NCBI RefSeq assembly: GCF_002933355.1
Contig: NZ_PDKU01000001.1
Coordinates: forward strand, 301,864 to 365,863
Direction: 5' to 3'
DNA length: 64,000 nucleotides
Origin: Candidatus Pantoea edessiphila
GTDB lineage: Bacteria > Pseudomonadota > Gammaproteobacteria > Enterobacterales > Enterobacteriaceae
The notes under the pieces were generated by a model. The model was not told where the DNA came from, did no database searches, and worked only from the letters and a program-made list of their open reading frames with translations. Position 1 is the first letter of the stretch. Each line of letters starts with the position of its first letter. Both the position numbers and the translations under genes were made by a program. This document shows positions 24,215 to 33,371 of the stretch, one piece after another.

Positions 24215-24667
24215 ATGAAGTCTAAAATTAACATTATACAAAAACCTCTTGATTTACATCAAGAATATTTCTGGTTAAACAATTGTACCGAAAGTGGTGC
24301 AATAGTAACTTTTACCGGTAAAGTTCGCAACTATAATCTTGGAGATCTTGTCACAGGACTAACATTAGAATATTATTCTGGCATGACAGAAAAATTTTTA
24401 CAACAAATCATTCAAGAAGCTAGTAATCGTTGGTTTTTAGAACGTGTCAACATAACTCATCGTTTTGGAAAATTAAATCCTGGAAATGAGATTATTTTCG
24501 TTGGTGTTACTAGTGTTCATCGTACTGAAGCTTTTGCTGCTATAGAATATCTTGTTGATTATATAAAAACTTATGCATTATTTTGGAAATGTGAAAAAAC
24601 AAACTTTGGCTATCGTTGGATTGAAGTAAATGCTAGTGATAATGATGCTTTAATTCATTGGAATTAA
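24215..24667 (+). CDS. moaE: Molybdopterin synthase large subunit
   Basis: MoaE is the catalytic subunit of molybdopterin synthase, which converts cyclic pyranopterin monophosphate to molybdopterin with MoaD sulfur. At 150 residues it matches E. coli. GAIVTFTGKVRNYN, LEYYSGMTEK, HRFGKLNPGNEI and the active-site lysines of the KTYALFWKCE segment are present. It is translated directly after moaD. No molybdenum enzyme or other step of the pathway is in the window, so its present role is uncertain. Confidence 0.94.
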   Translation: MKSKINIIQKPLDLHQEYFWLNNCTESGAIVTFTGKVRNYNLGDLVTGLTLEYYSGMTEKFLQQIIQEASNRWFLERVNITHRFGKLNPGNEIIFVGVTSVHRTEAFAAIEYLVDYIKTYALFWKCEKTNFGYRWIEVNASDNDALIHWN

Positions 24668-24982
24668 TAAAAATTAACTAAATTAATTGTAACAGAATTA
24701 ATTATTGATCGTATAACAAAAATCAAAAATTATATAAAATCTTTTAAAGAAGATTATTATAATATAAAGCTCTTTCTTTTAGGTCTAATTAGATTAGAAG
24801 CTAAAAATTGAATTATTAAAATTATACGACAAAAAATAATATTTTATTTATTAATTATATCATTTTATAATTAGTAAACAATGAAATTGTTTTTACTAAT
24901 TTTTATAAAAAGAATTTGTTATTATATCAATATAAAAATTAAAAAATAAAAATATTATTTAAAGCATTAAGAGGTATCAATC
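24668..24982. other. Short spacer before ybhL
   Basis: About 315 bases with no gene. An AAGAGG ribosome binding site for ybhL lies at its end. The promoter of ybhL probably lies here, but I cannot place it with confidence. Confidence 0.5.
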
Positions 24983-25699
24983 ATGAACCGATATTTTGAA
25001 ACTGGTTCAATTTCACAACAATCATCTCGAGAGCTACAAACTTATATGGCTCAAGTATATGGCTGGATGACATGCGGTTTAATACTTACATCATGTGTTG
25101 CATGGCTAACTGCTCATAAGCCTATATTAACAGAATTTATTTTGAATGATAGAAATACTGTTCTTGGATTAATTGCAATACAGCTATTTCTAACATGTTT
25201 AATCTCTAATTCAATTACAAAATTAAGTGGTGCAGCAACAACTGGTATGTTCATGCTGTACTCTATGATAACTGGATTAGTAATGTCACATATTTTTTTA
25301 GTATACAGTTCTTTATCTATTGCTATCATTTTTTGTGTAGCTGCAACTATGTTTGGTCTTATGAGTCTTTATGGTTACACTACAAATAGAGATTTAAGTA
25401 ATTTTAATAATATACTATTGATGGCTTTAATTGGTGTTTTAGTTGCTTCATTAATTAATTTTTTATTAAAAAGTTCTATGTTAATGTGGTTAATAACATA
25501 TATTAGTACTTTATTATTCGTTGCTTTAACAGCATATGACACACAAAAAATAAAAATTCTTGGTAATCAAGTAGATATTAATGATAGTGAAAATCTACGC
25601 TGCATTTCAATATTAGGTGCTTTTACTATTTATTTAGATTTTATTAATTTATTTACAGTATTACTTAGAATTGGTGGTGATCGCAATAAACAATTGTAA
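24983..25699 (+). CDS. ybhL: Bax inhibitor-1 family membrane protein YbhL
   Basis: A 238-residue integral membrane protein with about seven hydrophobic segments (E. coli YbhL 234). It starts with a polar SQQSSRELQTYMAQVYGWMTCGL segment and has the family motifs in the last third: YDTQKIKILG and the ILGAFTIYLDFINLF segment, with the conserved acidic residues of this family. Bacterial members such as YetJ have been reported to leak calcium in a pH-dependent way; the role of YbhL is not settled. It lies next to moaE as in E. coli. Confidence 0.92.
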   Translation: MNRYFETGSISQQSSRELQTYMAQVYGWMTCGLILTSCVAWLTAHKPILTEFILNDRNTVLGLIAIQLFLTCLISNSITKLSGAATTGMFMLYSMITGLVMSHIFLVYSSLSIAIIFCVAATMFGLMSLYGYTTNRDLSNFNNILLMALIGVLVASLINFLLKSSMLMWLITYISTLLFVALTAYDTQKIKILGNQVDINDSENLRCISILGAFTIYLDFINLFTVLLRIGGDRNKQL

Positions 25700-25708
25700 A
25701 AATTTATT

Positions 25709-25756
25709 CTCCCTATCTCCTCAAAAAAGAAAATAGAGTTCAACGGAGAAAGGGAG
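25709..25756. terminator. GC-rich hairpin between ybhL and yohD
   Basis: The arms CTCCCTATCTCC (25709-25720) and GGAGAAAGGGAG (25745-25756) pair with one mismatch around a 24-base loop. The GC-rich arms stand out in this AT-rich spacer. On the minus strand the hairpin is followed within a few bases by a TTTTT run, so it may end yohD transcripts as well as ybhL transcripts. It starts 10 bases after the ybhL stop. Confidence 0.55.
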
Positions 25757-25930
25757 ATAAAAATTAATAGCAAATAAAACATTTATCATTGATTTTTTAA
25801 TATCGTGAATATAGTTCAATTTTTAAAAATAATAAATAATGATTTTAAATAAAAATTATTTATCATTTTCAATGAAATAATAATAAATTTATATAATATT
25901 TGTGAGAAATTATATTATATGCTACAAACT

Positions 25931-26503
25931 TCACTTATCCTTTTTTTTATAAATAAATATATAACTTACTATTATTAATAGTAATAAAACGAAACCTATA
26001 CTAAATAGGTACGTGAAATGCTGATCAAACCTGTACAACCAATAAATAATTATACTTCCAGCGTAATATCCTAAAGTAATAAAGGTTAATGACCATATAG
26101 CTGCTCCTACCACATTTAATATAAAAAACTTCATTGAATTAAGACGGCTTGCACCTATAATTACCGGACCAATAATACGAAATCCATACATAAACCGTAC
26201 TCCAATCACAAACAAGCTAGGTTGACTCTTAATTAATCTTCTTGCTTTGATTACTTTATTTTTATGTTTTTTTAATTTTTGTAAAATTCTAGTGCTGTAT
26301 TTACGTCCAATCCAATAAAGAAATTGATCTCCAATGATACCACCTGCCATAGTTGTCAATAATACTTTAGTAAAATTTAATAAACCTTCGTGTACTGTTA
26401 TACCTCCTATTAATGTAAAAGTTTCTCCTTCTGCAAAACATCCAATAAAAAGCGCTAAATAGCCATAATGAGCTATTAATTCTTTAATATTTAAGTGTAA
26501 GAT
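25931..26503 (-). CDS. yohD: DedA-family membrane protein, YohD-like
   Basis: DedA proteins are inner-membrane proteins linked to envelope homeostasis and lipid transport. The frame matches E. coli YohD along its length, including the AEGETFTLIGG, GGIIGDQFLYWIGR and RFMYGFRIIGP(V)IIGASRL segments. Homology begins well upstream of the first TTG (26359) and ATG (26350), at the region LNIKELIAHYGYLALFIG. In-frame upstream there is no ATG, GTG or TTG. An AAAGGAG site at 26511-26517 sits 7 bases before an ATC codon at 26503-26501, which would give 190 residues (E. coli 192). I therefore place the start at that ATC. The only nearby ATG is out of frame and is followed at once by TAG. An ATT at 26488 is an alternative start. 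Confidence 0.75.
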   Translation of the reverse strand: MLHLNIKELIAHYGYLALFIGCFAEGETFTLIGGITVHEGLLNFTKVLLTTMAGGIIGDQFLYWIGRKYSTRILQKLKKHKNKVIKARRLIKSQPSLFVIGVRFMYGFRIIGPVIIGASRLNSMKFFILNVVGAAIWSLTFITLGYYAGSIIIYWLYRFDQHFTYLFSIGFVLLLLIIVSYIFIYKKKDK

Positions 26504-26826
26504 ACTACATCTCCTTTGGCGAAAATTTAGTCGGATGAATTGTTTATGTATGCATTTGCAGAATATGAATGTTTATTATGTATAGAAGGTTTATTATTTA
26601 TTAAATTTATTTTATTAAAATACTGGTATAATTGATTTTTATAGGTAACCTTGTTTTAAGGTTTTTAAAATACAACGTTAAACAAAATATTTTAAAAAAG
26701 ACATTTTTTTAATTTTCCATGGATGATTATATTATTATAATCTGTTATAAAAAACATGCAATTATGTACATTTTATTAATGTATGTTTATATATATAAAA
26801 TAAAAAATTAATTGTGAAAAAATTAG
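26504..26826. other. Spacer between yohD and the tRNA operon
   Basis: About 320 bases without a gene. A small hairpin (AACCTT/AAGGTT, 26647-26663, followed by TTT) is visible on the plus strand but has no upstream gene to terminate. The yohD promoter should lie here on the minus strand. Confidence 0.5.
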
Positions 26827-26855
26827 TTGACTGGATATGATTAACTTATCATAAT
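26827..26855 (+). promoter_or_regulatory. Sigma-70 promoter of the tRNA operon
   Basis: TTGACT at 26827-26832, then 17 bases, then CATAAT at 26850-26855. Transcription would start around 26862, about 12 bases before the first tRNA. Spacing, both boxes and position all fit a stable-RNA promoter. Confidence 0.7.
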
Positions 26856-26873
26856 GATTATAATTAAAGGAAA

Positions 26874-26950
26874 GGCTACGTAGCTCAGTTGGTCAGAGCA
26901 CAGCACTCATAACGCTGATGTCACGGGTTCGATTCCCGTCGTAGCTACCA
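26874..26950 (+). tRNA. metT: tRNA-Met (CAU), elongator type
   Basis: A complete cloverleaf of 77 bases with encoded CCA. The acceptor stem is GGCTACG/CGTAGCT, the D arm GCTC...GAGC, the anticodon CAT at 26908-26910 and the T arm ACGGG/CCCGT. It closely resembles E. coli metT, not the initiator. The anticodon stem CAGCA/CGCTG has an A·C mismatch at the pair next to the loop. It is first in a three-tRNA operon equal to the start of the E. coli metT-leuW-glnU operon. Confidence 0.96.
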
Positions 26951-26952
26951 CT

Positions 26953-27034
26953 GCGGAAGTGGCGAAACAGGTAGACGCACCAGATTTAGGTTCTGGCGCC
27001 GTTAGGTATGCGAGTTCAAATCTCGCCTTCCGCA
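26953..27034 (+). tRNA. leuW: tRNA-Leu (UAG)
   Basis: An 82-base type II tRNA with a shortened long variable arm. The acceptor stem is GCGGAAG/CTTCCGC with discriminator A at 27034. The anticodon stem is CCAGA/TCTGG with anticodon TAG at 26987-26989, reading CUN codons. No CCA is encoded after the discriminator (the next bases are TAT), so a CCA-adding enzyme is needed. Confidence 0.95.
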
Positions 27035-27043
27035 TATACGTTT

Positions 27044-27115
27044 TGGGGTATAGCCAAGCGGTAAGGCACCGGTTTTTGATACCGGCATTCCCTGGTTCGA
27101 ATCCAGGTACCCCAG
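27044..27115 (+). tRNA. glnU: tRNA-Gln (UUG)
   Basis: A 72-base tRNA nearly identical to E. coli tRNA-Gln(UUG): acceptor TGGGGTA/TACCCCA, discriminator G at 27115, anticodon stem CCGGT/ACCGG with anticodon TTG at 27076-27078, T stem CCTGG/CCAGG. CCA is not encoded (TTA follows). E. coli has two UUG and two CUG genes in this operon; here one UUG copy remains, so it may read both Gln codons by wobble. Confidence 0.96.
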
Positions 27116-27412
27116 TTACAGATAAGGATACAATTTACTTTTGATTTTCAATCATTTATTATGTTTTAACTTTCATGTCAAATATCTTGTGTGTATTTAT
27201 CTGTAAACTAGATACCTGACTTGTTTGTTTAACTCAATCGATCTATTACATATATTTTAATTGAGTTACAACATATATTAAATACCTCTATAATGCCTTT
27301 TTTATATTACAACACTAAAAATATAATCAAAATAATTTAATGGCAAAATTAAGAAAAAATATTTTAAATGTAATTAGATTATTTTAAATTATATTAAAGA
27401 GTTTATGTTGAC

Positions 27413-28759
27413 ATGAAAAAGATATATATTAAAACTTGGGGTTGTCAGATGAATGAATATGATTCATCTAAGATAATCGAATTATTAAAAAAGACACATA
27501 ACTATGTATTAACAACAAAACCTGAAAATGCAGATGTTTTATTACTTAACACCTGTTCTGTCAGAGAAAAAGCACAGGAAAAACTATTTCACCAACTAGG
27601 TAGATGGAAAGTTTTTAAACAAAATAAAAAAAATTTAATTATTGGAGTTGGTGGATGTGTAGCTTCACAAGAAGGTGAATATATTATCCAAAGAGCTCCT
27701 TACGTGGATATTATTTTTGGACCTCAAACATTACATCGTCTCCCTAAAATGATAAATAGTTTTTATGATGTTAGGATTCCTGTTGTAGATATTAGTTTTC
27801 CAAAATTAGAAAAATTTAATTATTTTCCTAAAGTTATCCCTAAAGGATATAGCGCTTTTGTTTCTATTATGGAAGGATGTAATAAATATTGCACATTTTG
27901 TATAGTGCCATATACTAGAGGAGAAGAAGTTAGCCGATCTGTTAAAGAAATATCATTAGAAATTATTCAATTAGCTTCTCAAGGAGTAAGAGAAATTACT
28001 TTATTAGGTCAAAATGTAAATGCTTATAGAGGAATTAATTTTAATGGTAGAATGTGTAATTTTGCTACTTTATTACGTCATATTTCAAAGATTGAAGGCA
28101 TAGATAGAATTCGTTTTATTACTAGTCATCCAATTGAATTTAGTGATGAATTAATCGAAGTTTACAAAGATGTCGATAAATTGGTAAGTTTTTTACATTT
28201 ACCCGTACAAAGTGGTTCTGATCGTATACTTAAGTTAATGAAAAGATCACACACTGTTTTGCACTATAAATCTATAGTTAATAAGCTAATTCAAGTCCGT
28301 CCTGATATTCAAATAAGTTCAGATTTTATTGTAGGATTTCCCGGTGAAACAATAGATGATTTTAATCAAACTATGCATTTTATCATGGACATTAATTTTG
28401 ATATGAGTTTTAGTTTTGTATATTCTGCAAGACCAGGAACACCGGCAGCTGATTTATCTGATGAAGTAAAAAAAGAAGAAAAAAAAAGAAGACTTTATTT
28501 GTTACAAAATCTTATTAATCAGCAATCTAGACGTTGGAGTGATCGAATGGTTGGCACTGTACAGCGTGTTTTAGTAGATGGTTTATCAAATAAAGATATA
28601 AAACAAATATCAGGAAAAACGGAAAATAATCGCATTGTTACATTTAATGGTTCACCTGATAATATTGGCAAATTTGTTGACGTAGAAATTGTTAGTAATA
28701 ATTTTAATGCTTTAAAAGGTAAATTGCTAAAAATAGAAAATGAACCAGACATTCTTTAA
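27413..28759 (+). CDS. miaB: tRNA-2-methylthio-N6-dimethylallyladenosine synthase
   Basis: MiaB adds the methylthio group to i6A37 of tRNAs that read codons starting with U. It is a radical-SAM methylthiotransferase of 448 residues (E. coli 474). The auxiliary cluster cysteines are Cys11, Cys48 and Cys82, the SAM cluster is CNKYCTFC, and the TRAM domain (about 380-445) is complete through GKFVDVEI. The protein ends shortly after, lacking the E. coli C-terminal tail of about 26 residues. The prenyl-adding MiaA is not in the window. It lies just downstream of the tRNA operon, as in E. coli. Confidence 0.96.
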   Translation: MKKIYIKTWGCQMNEYDSSKIIELLKKTHNYVLTTKPENADVLLLNTCSVREKAQEKLFHQLGRWKVFKQNKKNLIIGVGGCVASQEGEYIIQRAPYVDIIFGPQTLHRLPKMINSFYDVRIPVVDISFPKLEKFNYFPKVIPKGYSAFVSIMEGCNKYCTFCIVPYTRGEEVSRSVKEISLEIIQLASQGVREITLLGQNVNAYRGINFNGRMCNFATLLRHISKIEGIDRIRFITSHPIEFSDELIEVYKDVDKLVSFLHLPVQSGSDRILKLMKRSHTVLHYKSIVNKLIQVRPDIQISSDFIVGFPGETIDDFNQTMHFIMDINFDMSFSFVYSARPGTPAADLSDEVKKEEKKRRLYLLQNLINQQSRRWSDRMVGTVQRVLVDGLSNKDIKQISGKTENNRIVTFNGSPDNIGKFVDVEIVSNNFNALKGKLLKIENEPDIL

Positions 28760-28967
28760 AAGTATTGTTTGTTAAATATAAAAATATCAATACATGCTTT
28801 ATTTAAAATATGAGTATAAATTGATATAATTTTGTTTATTAAACTAATATTATTAATAATGCACTGCCTTTTTTAAAATTTTTATTTATTATTTATTTAA
28901 TATATATTAGATTAAAAACAAATTAAGTTTGACTAATGATTTTTTAAAATCAGAAGAATGAAACCAA

Positions 28968-29435
28968 ATGAAATGGAATAATTTTGATTTGCAAATTGCT
29001 TGTAAAAATACTATCAATATACCCAATATAATGAAATTTCAGTGTTGGATAAAAAATATATTTATATATTTACAAATAAAAAATAACATTACCATACGCT
29101 TAGTAGATAAAGAAGAAAGCTGTAAGCTAAACTTGATGTATCGTAAAAAAAATAATTCTACAAATATTCTTTCATTTCCTTTTGAACAGTTTCCTTTTAT
29201 AAAATTACCTTTGCTAGGAGATTTAGTCATATGTTTTCCATTAATTGAAGAAGAATCAATCCAGCAAGGAAAAACCATTGAGTTTCATTTATTGCATATA
29301 ATAGTTCATGGTATTCTTCATTTACTTGGTTATACTCATAATAAAAGATACGAAGCTAAAAAAATGGAATTTATTGAAATTAAAATAATGTCTATTCTTG
29401 GCTATCCTAATCCATATTATATATGTGAAAAATAA
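28968..29435 (+). CDS. ybeY: Endoribonuclease YbeY
   Basis: YbeY is a metal-dependent RNase needed for 16S rRNA 3' end maturation and ribosome quality control. It has 155 residues, as in E. coli. The zinc motif is in IVHGILHLLGYTHNKRYEAKKME, with three histidines in the HxxxHxxxxxH order. NNSTNILSFPFEQ is the other conserved segment. In E. coli ybeZ lies between miaB and ybeY and ybeX and lnt follow; all three are missing here. Confidence 0.94.
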   Translation: MKWNNFDLQIACKNTINIPNIMKFQCWIKNIFIYLQIKNNITIRLVDKEESCKLNLMYRKKNNSTNILSFPFEQFPFIKLPLLGDLVICFPLIEEESIQQGKTIEFHLLHIIVHGILHLLGYTHNKRYEAKKMEFIEIKIMSILGYPNPYYICEK

Positions 29436-30123
29436 AATGTAATTTTTATATGTTAATATTATTTAATTTTGTATGATTTCACCGTTAATAATTTATGATA
29501 CCATCTATTTTATAGAAAATATCTTTATAAACATGATTTATTAGTATTAATTGATCGAAAAAATATCAATAACTATGCGTGACTTAAATTTATCTTTAAT
29601 TACTGATTACAATTAATATTGTTATATTTTTGTTATGTCAATCTTAAAATTTATATATAAAATATTAATTTATGTCTGGAATGTTATATAATTATAATCT
29701 AGTGTTTAGTCGCATTTATAAACAAATATGCAAATCATTTCATGAAAAAACGTAAAGAATTTGGAAGTCATCAGTTTATACTATGCAATAGCATTATATG
29801 ACACTGGTACAATGGAATTATAATTTACACAATTAATAAGGTTTTTTAATCAAAAAAAGGTAATTTTATTCTATCGTTAATAGAAAACTTATAATGAATG
29901 ATTGTTATAAATCTTTGTTTATTTAAACATAAGTGATCTAATATTTCTAGAATGATATTTATTATTAACTTAAATAATAAATATTTATATTATTTTATAT
30001 ATTTTAAAACAGTTAACTTTAAAATATATAAAATTATATATTTATGCAAAAACATATAGCATCAAATAAAACTTGAGTGATAAATTAGTCAGAAAATATT
30101 TGATATAGGGATTGTAAGTTTAT
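29436..30123. other. Spacer where ybeX and lnt would be expected
   Basis: About 690 bases with no recognisable gene. In E. coli ybeX/corC and lnt (apolipoprotein N-acyltransferase) lie downstream of ybeY. The spacing and the missing genes suggest complete erosion. I see no membrane-protein frame of Lnt size. Confidence 0.6.
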
Positions 30124-32727
30124 ATGCAAAAAAAATACCTTCCTAAAGATATAGAATTTAAAGTTCAAAATATTTGGAATACAAATAACACTTTCAGTGT
30201 GACTGAAAACAAAAAAAAAGAGAAATATTATTGTTTATCTATGTTACCTTACCCATCTGGTAATATACATATGGGTCATGTTAGGAATTATACTATTGGG
30301 GATGTAATTACGAGATATCAACGTTTACTTGGTAAAAATGTATTGCAACCAATAGGTTGGGATGCTTTTGGATTGCCAGCAGAAAATGCTGCAATTAAAA
30401 ACAATACTATTCCTTCAGTCTGGACTTATAAAAATATAGATTATATGAAAAAACAATTAAAATCTTTAGGATTTGGTTATGATTGGAATCGTGAAATTAC
30501 TACTTGCAAGCCAGAATATTATTATTGGGAACAATTGTTTTTCATCAAACTTTATGAAAAAGGTCTTGTTTACAAAAAATTATCAGAGGTAAATTGGTGT
30601 AATCATGATAAAACTGTTTTAGCTAATGAACAAGTTATTAATGGTTGTTGTTGGCGTTGTGATAATAAAGTACAACGTAAAGAAATATCACAATGGTTTA
30701 TGAAAATAACTGACTATGCAGAAGAACTATTAAGGGATTTAGATCTTCTCGAATATTGGCCAGAACAAGTTAAAACTATGCAACGTAATTGGATAGGTCG
30801 ATCCGAAGGGATAGAAATTACTTTCAATGTAGCTAATAATACAGAAAAAATAGTTGTATATACTACCAGGCCAGAAACTATCATGGGAGTAACTTATATT
30901 AATTTATCTGTAAATCATCCACTAGCTTTGAAAGATTCAATTGATAATCCTTTGCTTGCTAATTTTATAACAGAATGTCGCCATACTAAACTAGCTGAAT
31001 CTGATTTAGCAAAAAGAAAAAAAAGAGGAGTCGTTACTAATTTTTTGGCAATTAACCCTTTAACGGATCAATTAATTCCAGTATGGGTGTCAAATTTTGT
31101 TTTCATGGAATATGCAACAGGAGCTATAATGTCTGTTCCAGCTCATAACCAAAAAGACTGGGATTTTGCTATTGAATATAATTTACCGATAAAACCTGTT
31201 ATTCTTAATATAGATGGTAGTAAACCAGATGTTAGTAAATCTCCAATGATAGAAAAAGGAGTTTTGTTTAACTCAGGTAAATTTAATGGATTGACCAGTA
31301 CAGATGCTCTTAAAGCTATTTCTGAAGAATTGATAATAAAAAAAATTGGTATAAGTAAAGTACACTATCGTCTTCGGGACTGGAACATATCACGTCAACG
31401 ATATTGGGGCACACCAATTCCAATGGTAACACTACAAGATGGAACAATATTGCCAATACCTAAAAATCAACTGCCAGTTATATTGCCTGAAAATGTAATT
31501 ATGGATGGACTTAAAAGTCCAATTAAAGTCAATCGAAAATGGGCTGAAATTACAATAAATAACCAGTTGGCGTTTAAAGAAACTGATACTTTTGATACTT
31601 TTATGGAATCATCTTGGTATTATGCACGTTATACATGTTCTAATTATAATGAAGATATGATAAATTCTGAAGCTGCAAATTATTGGTTGCCAGTAGATCA
31701 ATATGTAGGAGGTATAGAGCATGCAATAATGCATTTACTGTATTTTCGTTTTTATCATAAATTATTACGTGATGCTGGATTTGTAAAATCTAGCGAGCCT
31801 GTCAAGCGTCTTCTTTGTCAAGGTATGGTATTATCTGATGCTTTTTACTATATCAAAACAAATGGTGACCGAGAGTGGGTGTCACCATTAAATGTTATTA
31901 CTCAATATAATAAAAAGGGTCAAATTATAAAGGCATATGATAATGCAGGGCATGATTTAATTTATGCTGGTCTGCATAAAATGTCTAAATCTAAAAATAA
32001 TGGAATTGATCCACAGAAAATAGTAGCTCTTTATGGAGCTGATACTTTACGCTTATTTATTATGTTTGCAGCTCCAGTAGAAATGACATTACAATGGAAA
32101 GAATCTGGTATTATTGGGATAAACCGATTTCTAAAACGTTTTTGGAAATTAGTCTTTGAACATGTACAACAGAAAAAAAATTATTCGTTAGTTTTATCTG
32201 ATCTCAATCTCAATAATCATCAAAAATTATTATTAAAACAATCAAATAATACTATTATTAAAGTAACAGATGATATTGATCGTCGCAGATCTTTTAATAC
32301 GGCTATTGCTTCTATTATGAAATTAGTAAATTTACTAGTTAAATATTCAAAAGTTATGGAAAGTTATCAAGATAGAGCAGTTAGGCAAGAAATATTATTG
32401 GTTTTAACACGTCTACTTTATCCATTTACTCCACATATTTGTTATGAATTATGGCATCATTTAGGAGCTAAAGGTAGTATAGACGAATCATCTTGGCCTG
32501 TTCCTAATAATTTTGAATTAACTACTGATAATTCAACAATGATATTAGTTCAAGTTAATGGGAAACTACGCGATAAAATTTTAATTTCTGATGATAATCT
32601 GAAACAAGAACAAATACAAAAAATTGCTATGCAAAGATATACGATAGCAAAATACATTAATGTTTCAAATATTCTTAGAGTTATATATATACCAAGTAAA
32701 CTTCTTAATTTTGTTACTAAACAATGA
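30124..32727 (+). CDS. leuS: Leucyl-tRNA synthetase
   Basis: LeuRS charges tRNA-Leu. The 867 residues (E. coli 860) hold all class I features: HMGH at residues 49-52, the editing domain with [12 protein letters not shown], the KMSKS loop at residues 619-623 ([13 protein letters not shown]) and the C-terminal anticodon-binding and leucine-specific domains with [10 protein letters not shown]. It is transcribed with lptE, holA and nadD as in E. coli. Its substrate tRNA-Leu(UAG) is encoded at 26953. Confidence 0.98.
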   Translation: MQKKYLPKDIEFKVQNIWNTNNTFSVTENKKKEKYYCLSMLPYPSGNIHMGHVRNYTIGDVITRYQRLLGKNVLQPIGWDAFGLPAENAAIKNNTIPSVWTYKNIDYMKKQLKSLGFGYDWNREITTCKPEYYYWEQLFFIKLYEKGLVYKKLSEVNWCNHDKTVLANEQVINGCCWRCDNKVQRKEISQWFMKITDYAEELLRDLDLLEYWPEQVKTMQRNWIGRSEGIEITFNVANNTEKIVVYTTRPETIMGVTYINLSVNHPLALKDSIDNPLLANFITECRHTKLAESDLAKRKKRGVVTNFLAINPLTDQLIPVWVSNFVFMEYATGAIMSVPAHNQKDWDFAIEYNLPIKPVILNIDGSKPDVSKSPMIEKGVLFNSGKFNGLTSTDALKAISEELIIKKIGISKVHYRLRDWNISRQRYWGTPIPMVTLQDGTILPIPKNQLPVILPENVIMDGLKSPIKVNRKWAEITINNQLAFKETDTFDTFMESSWYYARYTCSNYNEDMINSEAANYWLPVDQYVGGIEHAIMHLLYFRFYHKLLRDAGFVKSSEPVKRLLCQGMVLSDAFYYIKTNGDREWVSPLNVITQYNKKGQIIKAYDNAGHDLIYAGLHKMSKSKNNGIDPQKIVALYGADTLRLFIMFAAPVEMTLQWKESGIIGINRFLKRFWKLVFEHVQQKKNYSLVLSDLNLNNHQKLLLKQSNNTIIKVTDDIDRRRSFNTAIASIMKLVNLLVKYSKVMESYQDRAVRQEILLVLTRLLYPFTPHICYELWHHLGAKGSIDESSWPVPNNFELTTDNSTMILVQVNGKLRDKILISDDNLKQEQIQKIAMQRYTIAKYINVSNILRVIYIPSKLLNFVTKQ

Positions 32728-32756
32728 TTTTTTACTTATTAAAATAGGGAATAAAT

Positions 32757-33353
32757 ATGAAAAAACTAACCAATAAAAATTTTATCTTAATAATAATAAT
32801 GACATTTATTATAGTCAGTTGTGATATGAAATCAATTTATTGTTATAAAGCACCACCAGGATTTAGTAAAATAATTATTTGTAATAATCAACCTCAAAAT
32901 CCAATTGTAAAATCTTTACATAAATCATTAGCTATTAGAAACATTGAAGTAGTTGAAAATAATCCAAAAAATCGTGAAATATATTCCAAACTAGTATTTA
33001 GTTATCCAGAAAGTAAGCAATCTAATTCTTCTGTCAATGCAAATCAAACGGATTGTGACCTTATACATAATACAAAAATATATTTTATATTACCTGAACA
33101 AAAAATTTTTCTATTGACAAACGATTATTTTGAAGCACTATGTCCAAAAAAAATTAAAATTAATAATGAATTACAATATATAAATGATCAATTAATAAAT
33201 AATATTTTTGATATATATAAGTTAAATCATAAAGCAACTGTCTTAAATCCAAAAACTAAACCTTTAAATCGTATAAATAATATTCATCATGTTAATAATA
33301 TTCATAATAATAATGTTCACAATAGGAAATTGCCAAGATTAATTATTAATTAA
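32757..33353 (+). CDS. lptE: LPS-assembly lipoprotein LptE (highly divergent)
   Basis: LptE plugs the LptD barrel that inserts LPS into the outer membrane. I identify it from its place between leuS and holA, a length of 198 residues (E. coli 193), and an N-terminal lipoprotein signal: a basic start, a hydrophobic core at residues 9-20 and lipobox IVSC with Cys22. Internal sequence similarity to E. coli LptE is low. Residue 23, right after the cysteine, is Asp, which in E. coli keeps a lipoprotein in the inner membrane. The C-terminal tail (about 171-190) is made of Asn, His and Ile in a repetitive pattern. It could be functional or on the way to decay. Confidence 0.72.
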   Translation: MKKLTNKNFILIIIMTFIIVSCDMKSIYCYKAPPGFSKIIICNNQPQNPIVKSLHKSLAIRNIEVVENNPKNREIYSKLVFSYPESKQSNSSVNANQTDCDLIHNTKIYFILPEQKIFLLTNDYFEALCPKKIKINNELQYINDQLINNIFDIYKLNHKATVLNPKTKPLNRINNIHHVNNIHNNNVHNRKLPRLIIN

Positions 33354-33371
33354 CATAATAATGTACTAAAC

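Noticed and set aside
26647..26666. Small hairpin AACCTT/AAGGTT followed by TTT on the plus strand
   Set aside because: No plus-strand gene lies upstream to be terminated; a six-pair stem of this kind is expected by chance in AT-rich DNA.
26959..27144. Open frame of 61 codons across the Leu and Gln tRNA genes
   Set aside because: It overlaps two clear tRNA genes; the peptide is an artefact of their sequence.
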